Positions 62,023 through 64,000 of a stretch of 64,000 nucleotides of DNA are shown piece by piece; position 1 is the first letter of the stretch, and each line of letters starts with the position of its first letter. The notes under the pieces were generated by a model that searched no databases, had not been told where the DNA came from, and worked only from the letters and a program-made list of their open reading frames with translations. Origin of the DNA: Arthrobacter sp. zg-Y1110 (GTDB taxonomy: Bacteria > Actinomycetota > Actinomycetes > Actinomycetales > Micrococcaceae); the NCBI RefSeq assembly GCF_025244865.1, contig NZ_CP104272.1:3038001-3102000 (forward strand), given 5' to 3'. The translations under genes and the position numbers were made by a program.

Positions 62023-63459
62023 CTACCGCGCGCCGGACCGGAGCCGGGCAAGGACGTGCTCCTCGGCGTCGGGCCCTGCCTTGATGCCCGCCGGCACCCG
62101 GAAGAAGAAGACCAGGCCGACCACCCACCACGCAGCGAACAGGACCCACGGCTCAAGCCCCAACGCCGCTGGCATGCCCGGCATGTAGAGGCTGAACAGG
62201 GCCAGACCAAAGACCGCGGCGGCAATACCGATGACGATGCCGCCGTTACCGCGCCCGCCGATCCGCAGCGGCCGGTCCATAGCCGGTTCGCGCCGGCGCA
62301 GGATGAGGAATGAAATCGCCACCAGGGTGTAGGCCAGCACGATGCTCGGTGCCCCGGAGTCCACCAGCCAGCCGAGCATCTCCGCGCCGCCGAACGGGGC
62401 GAGGAAACTCAGCGCCCCGATGAACAGCAGTGCGTTGTGCGGGGTGTGGTACTTCGGATGCAGGCGGCCGAACCATGCCGGGAGCATGCCTGAACGGGCC
62501 AGGGAATACATCAGCCGGGACGCACCCATCAGCAGCGAGTTCCACGAGGTGAGGATGCCTGCGATGCCGCCGGCAATCAGGATCTTGGCCATGATGTCCG
62601 AGCCGAACATGGCTCCGACGGCGTCCGCCGTCGCAATATCCGTCTGCGCCAGGTCTCCGGCGGACATGGCCGAAGAGGTGGTCAGCACCACCATGAGGTA
62701 CCAAATGGTTGCCAGCACCACGGAGACAACTACGAGCTTGCCGATCTGCTTGGCGGGGATGTTCACTTCCTCGGCGGACTGCGGAATCACGTCGAAGCCG
62801 ATAAACAGGAAGGGCACCACCACCAGGACCGCGAAGAACCCGGTCATGCCGTTGTTAATCCACGGCTCCATGTTGGCCACGGACCCTCCGGTGAACGAAC
62901 CGGCAATCATCACCAGCCCGATGGCCAGCAGGAAAAGCACCACGAAGGTCTGCACCACGCCCGCTTCCTTCACGCCGCGGATGTTGATCCAGGTGATGAC
63001 GACGGCGGCAGCCGCACCTACCAGCGCCCAGGTCAGGTGCACGTCGAAGCCCGCCACGGTCCACAGGTGAATCTGGCTCAGGTCCGGGAAGATGTACTGC
63101 ACCGTGCGGGGCAGGGCCACGGCTTCGAACGCCACAATGGTCACATAGCCGCCGATGATGGCCCAGGATCCCACGAAGGAAGTCCGCGGGCCCATGGCGC
63201 GCATGATGTAGTTGTGCTCGCCGCCGGCCTTTGGCATCGCCGCGCACAGCTCGGCGTAGGTCAGTCCGACCACCGCCATGATGACGCCGCCGGTAACCAT
63301 GGCCAGCACCGAGCCGAGGGTGCCGGCATTGATCAGCCAGTCGCCGGTGAGCACCACCCAGCCGAAACCGATCATTGCGCCGAAACCTAGGGCCAGGACG
63401 TCGATCCGGCCGAGGACTTTCTTGAGCGAGGGCTCGGTTTCGTGGAGCGAGGTTCCCAC
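62023..63459 (-). CDS. APC family amino acid permease
   Basis: This 478-residue protein has about twelve membrane segments, starting LKKVLGRIDVLALGFGAMIGFGWVVLTGDWLINAG, with GFGWV in helix 1. The YAELCAAMPKAGGEHNYIMRAMG block at about 75-97 is typical of APC permeases. The C-terminal tail has PDAEEHVLARLRSGAR. GTG at 63459 follows AAGGGGTGCC; an upstream reading is rejected. The substrate is unknown. The gene is bracketed by direct copies of a repeat element. Confidence 0.88.
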   Translation of the reverse strand: MGTSLHETEPSLKKVLGRIDVLALGFGAMIGFGWVVLTGDWLINAGTLGSVLAMVTGGVIMAVVGLTYAELCAAMPKAGGEHNYIMRAMGPRTSFVGSWAIIGGYVTIVAFEAVALPRTVQYIFPDLSQIHLWTVAGFDVHLTWALVGAAAAVVITWINIRGVKEAGVVQTFVVLFLLAIGLVMIAGSFTGGSVANMEPWINNGMTGFFAVLVVVPFLFIGFDVIPQSAEEVNIPAKQIGKLVVVSVVLATIWYLMVVLTTSSAMSAGDLAQTDIATADAVGAMFGSDIMAKILIAGGIAGILTSWNSLLMGASRLMYSLARSGMLPAWFGRLHPKYHTPHNALLFIGALSFLAPFGGAEMLGWLVDSGAPSIVLAYTLVAISFLILRRREPAMDRPLRIGGRGNGGIVIGIAAAVFGLALFSLYMPGMPAALGLEPWVLFAAWWVVGLVFFFRVPAGIKAGPDAEEHVLARLRSGAR

Positions 63460-63611
63460 CCGGCACCCCTTTCCATGTCGTGCCGCCCTAAAGGGGCAAG
63501 TGATGACGCAGTGTGGACACGGAGAGTGGCTCCGGCTGCGTTGACGGAAGAACAACGCTAATGCACTTTGTGTTTGCGGTCACATTCTTACGTCATGAGA
63601 GCTCACCTCGT

Positions 63612-63651
63612 GTACGGGTGATGCTGCCTGGCGTGGTTCCGGGCGGCATCA
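63612..63651. repeat. Degenerate family A-like palindrome
   Basis: GTACGGGTGATGCTGCC at the left pairs by its inner part with GGGCGGCATCA (63641-63651). It resembles the 13.86-kb relative, whose arm is GTACAG with the same TGATGCTGCC-like core. Confidence 0.5.
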
Positions 63652-63794
63652 GCCGGACAGGAGCGGCGCTTTGGACCGGTCCTGCATGATTTCCCATGAA
63701 CTGTGATGGCTCTGGCTGTAGTTGTCACACCAGGAACAGGAGCACCAGTGGGTGGGAAGTTCTGCGGCGTTTCATCGGCCCGGACGCGTTCAGA

Positions 63795-63841
63795 GTGCAG
63801 TAGATGTCGTCTGGCCGGTCCGGAGGCAGCATCTACTGCAC
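63795..63841. repeat. Family A intergenic palindrome, copy 3
   Basis: GTGCAGTAGATG...CATCTACTGCAC, 47 nt, arms identical to copy 2. Outside it TTCAGA and AGTGAA pair further. Confidence 0.88.
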
Positions 63842-63860
63842 AGTGAACGTGCGGGCGGGG

Positions 63861-63892
63861 GGTTATTCGGTGGCGATAAGCCCTTTATCTGC
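63861..63892. repeat. Family B palindrome, degraded copy 3
   Basis: GGTTAT...GATAAGCCCTTTATCTGC retains the right arm and part of the left one. CTCAGTAGA follows the arm, as in copy 2. Confidence 0.55.
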
Positions 63893-63914
63893 TCAGTAGA
63901 TGCACTTTGAGGGG

Positions 63915-64000
63915 CTAAGCCTCTTCGTCTTCCCGGGCCGGGTCCAGGGCCGCGGTTGGGGCCGGTCGAGTGGCAGTCGACCCGCCGCCGTCGTCGTCAC
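63915..64000 (-). CDS. Possible C-terminus of a gene running in from beyond the window
   Basis: The minus strand has an open frame of about 28 codons to the window edge, ending DPAREDEEA before TAG (63915-63917). The tail is Asp/Glu/Gly/Ala/Pro-rich, like the acidic ends of actinobacterial membrane or secreted proteins. No domain is visible. Confidence 0.4.
   Translation of the reverse strand, partial: DDDGGGSTATRPAPTAALDPAREDEEA

Larger units (their letters stand above)
63698..63905. repeat. Composite palindromic element, copy at 63.8 kb
   Basis: This copy has the same leader, family A palindrome, CGTGCGGGCG spacer and a shortened family B hairpin as the element at 61.7 kb, in the same orientation. 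The family B left arm is degraded here. Confidence 0.75.
63460..63914. other. Gene-free stretch upstream of the APC permease
   Basis: 455 bases with no supported gene. It must hold the permease promoter in its left part, then carries an A-like palindrome at 63612-63651 and the second composite element (63698-63905). The right end runs to the stop of the truncated minus-strand gene. Confidence 0.6.

Overview
The window is about 65% GC and gene-dense, with short intergenic gaps, many GTG starts and many 1-4 nt gene overlaps. The gene set fits a Micrococcaceae actinobacterium of the Arthrobacter type: an LpqY-SugABC trehalose importer, DtxR-type iron boxes, a mycothiol-dependent enzyme family, cysteine-free ribosomal protein paralogues and CopD-CtaG fusions. 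I see no rRNA, CRISPR array, prophage, integrase or insertion sequence. One tRNA (Gly, anticodon CCC) is present. The assignment is inference from family recognition; no database search was possible.

Layout. 0-3 kb: the 3' end of an M4 (thermolysin/protealysin-like) metalloprotease overlapping an emfourin-type inhibitor gene, tRNA-Gly, panD and an AEC transporter. 2.9-7.3 kb: lpqY-sugA-sugB-sugC. 7.4-13.1 kb: an unknown anchored protein, then a thioredoxin-NHL protein overlapping a CopD-CtaG fusion, and HU. 13.1-14.0 kb: a gene-free stretch with palindromic repeats. 14.0-21.7 kb: rpmB-rpmG-rpsN, a divergent GlgC-like nucleotidyltransferase, a MarR regulator, an MHS-type transporter, an SGNH hydrolase, a lipid-kinase-like protein and an M23 peptidase. 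22.0-29.5 kb: a seven-gene iron-siderophore uptake operon behind an iron box. 29.5-41.4 kb: redox and membrane proteins, a second siderophore-binding lipoprotein with its own iron box, a Rieske ferredoxin/reductase pair, a MarR regulator and a TIGR03085-type protein. 41.6-48.6 kb: fatty/hydroxy-acid catabolism, including a TetR-controlled SDR-ACAD-phosphotransferase operon. 48.7-53.1 kb: an OFA-type MFS transporter with a 33-residue partner, and a two-TM heptad-repeat protein. 53.2-57.7 kb: assorted enzymes and an IclR regulator. 57.0-61.4 kb: an OpuC-type compatible-solute importer coupled to a DUF6308 gene. 61.4-64 kb: an APC permease bracketed by two copies of a repeat element.

How the genes work together. 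The main modules are nutrient import (trehalose, siderophore iron in two units, betaine/choline, oxalate/formate-type anions, amino acids), copper/cytochrome oxidase assembly, and acyl-CoA chemistry. The SDR-ACAD-kinase operon resembles the LvaD/LvaC/LvaA part of bacterial levulinate (4-hydroxyacid) catabolism and the animal ACAD10/11 kinase-dehydrogenase fusion.

The most unusual non-coding signal is a set of palindromic repeats. Family A is a 47-nt hairpin with constant arms and a variable 23-nt middle, plus two degenerate relatives. Family B is a 43-nt hairpin built on a GATAACGGGG/CCCCGTTATC-like core. They occur only in the gene-free stretches at 13.5-13.9, 61.6-61.9 and 63.6-63.9 kb.
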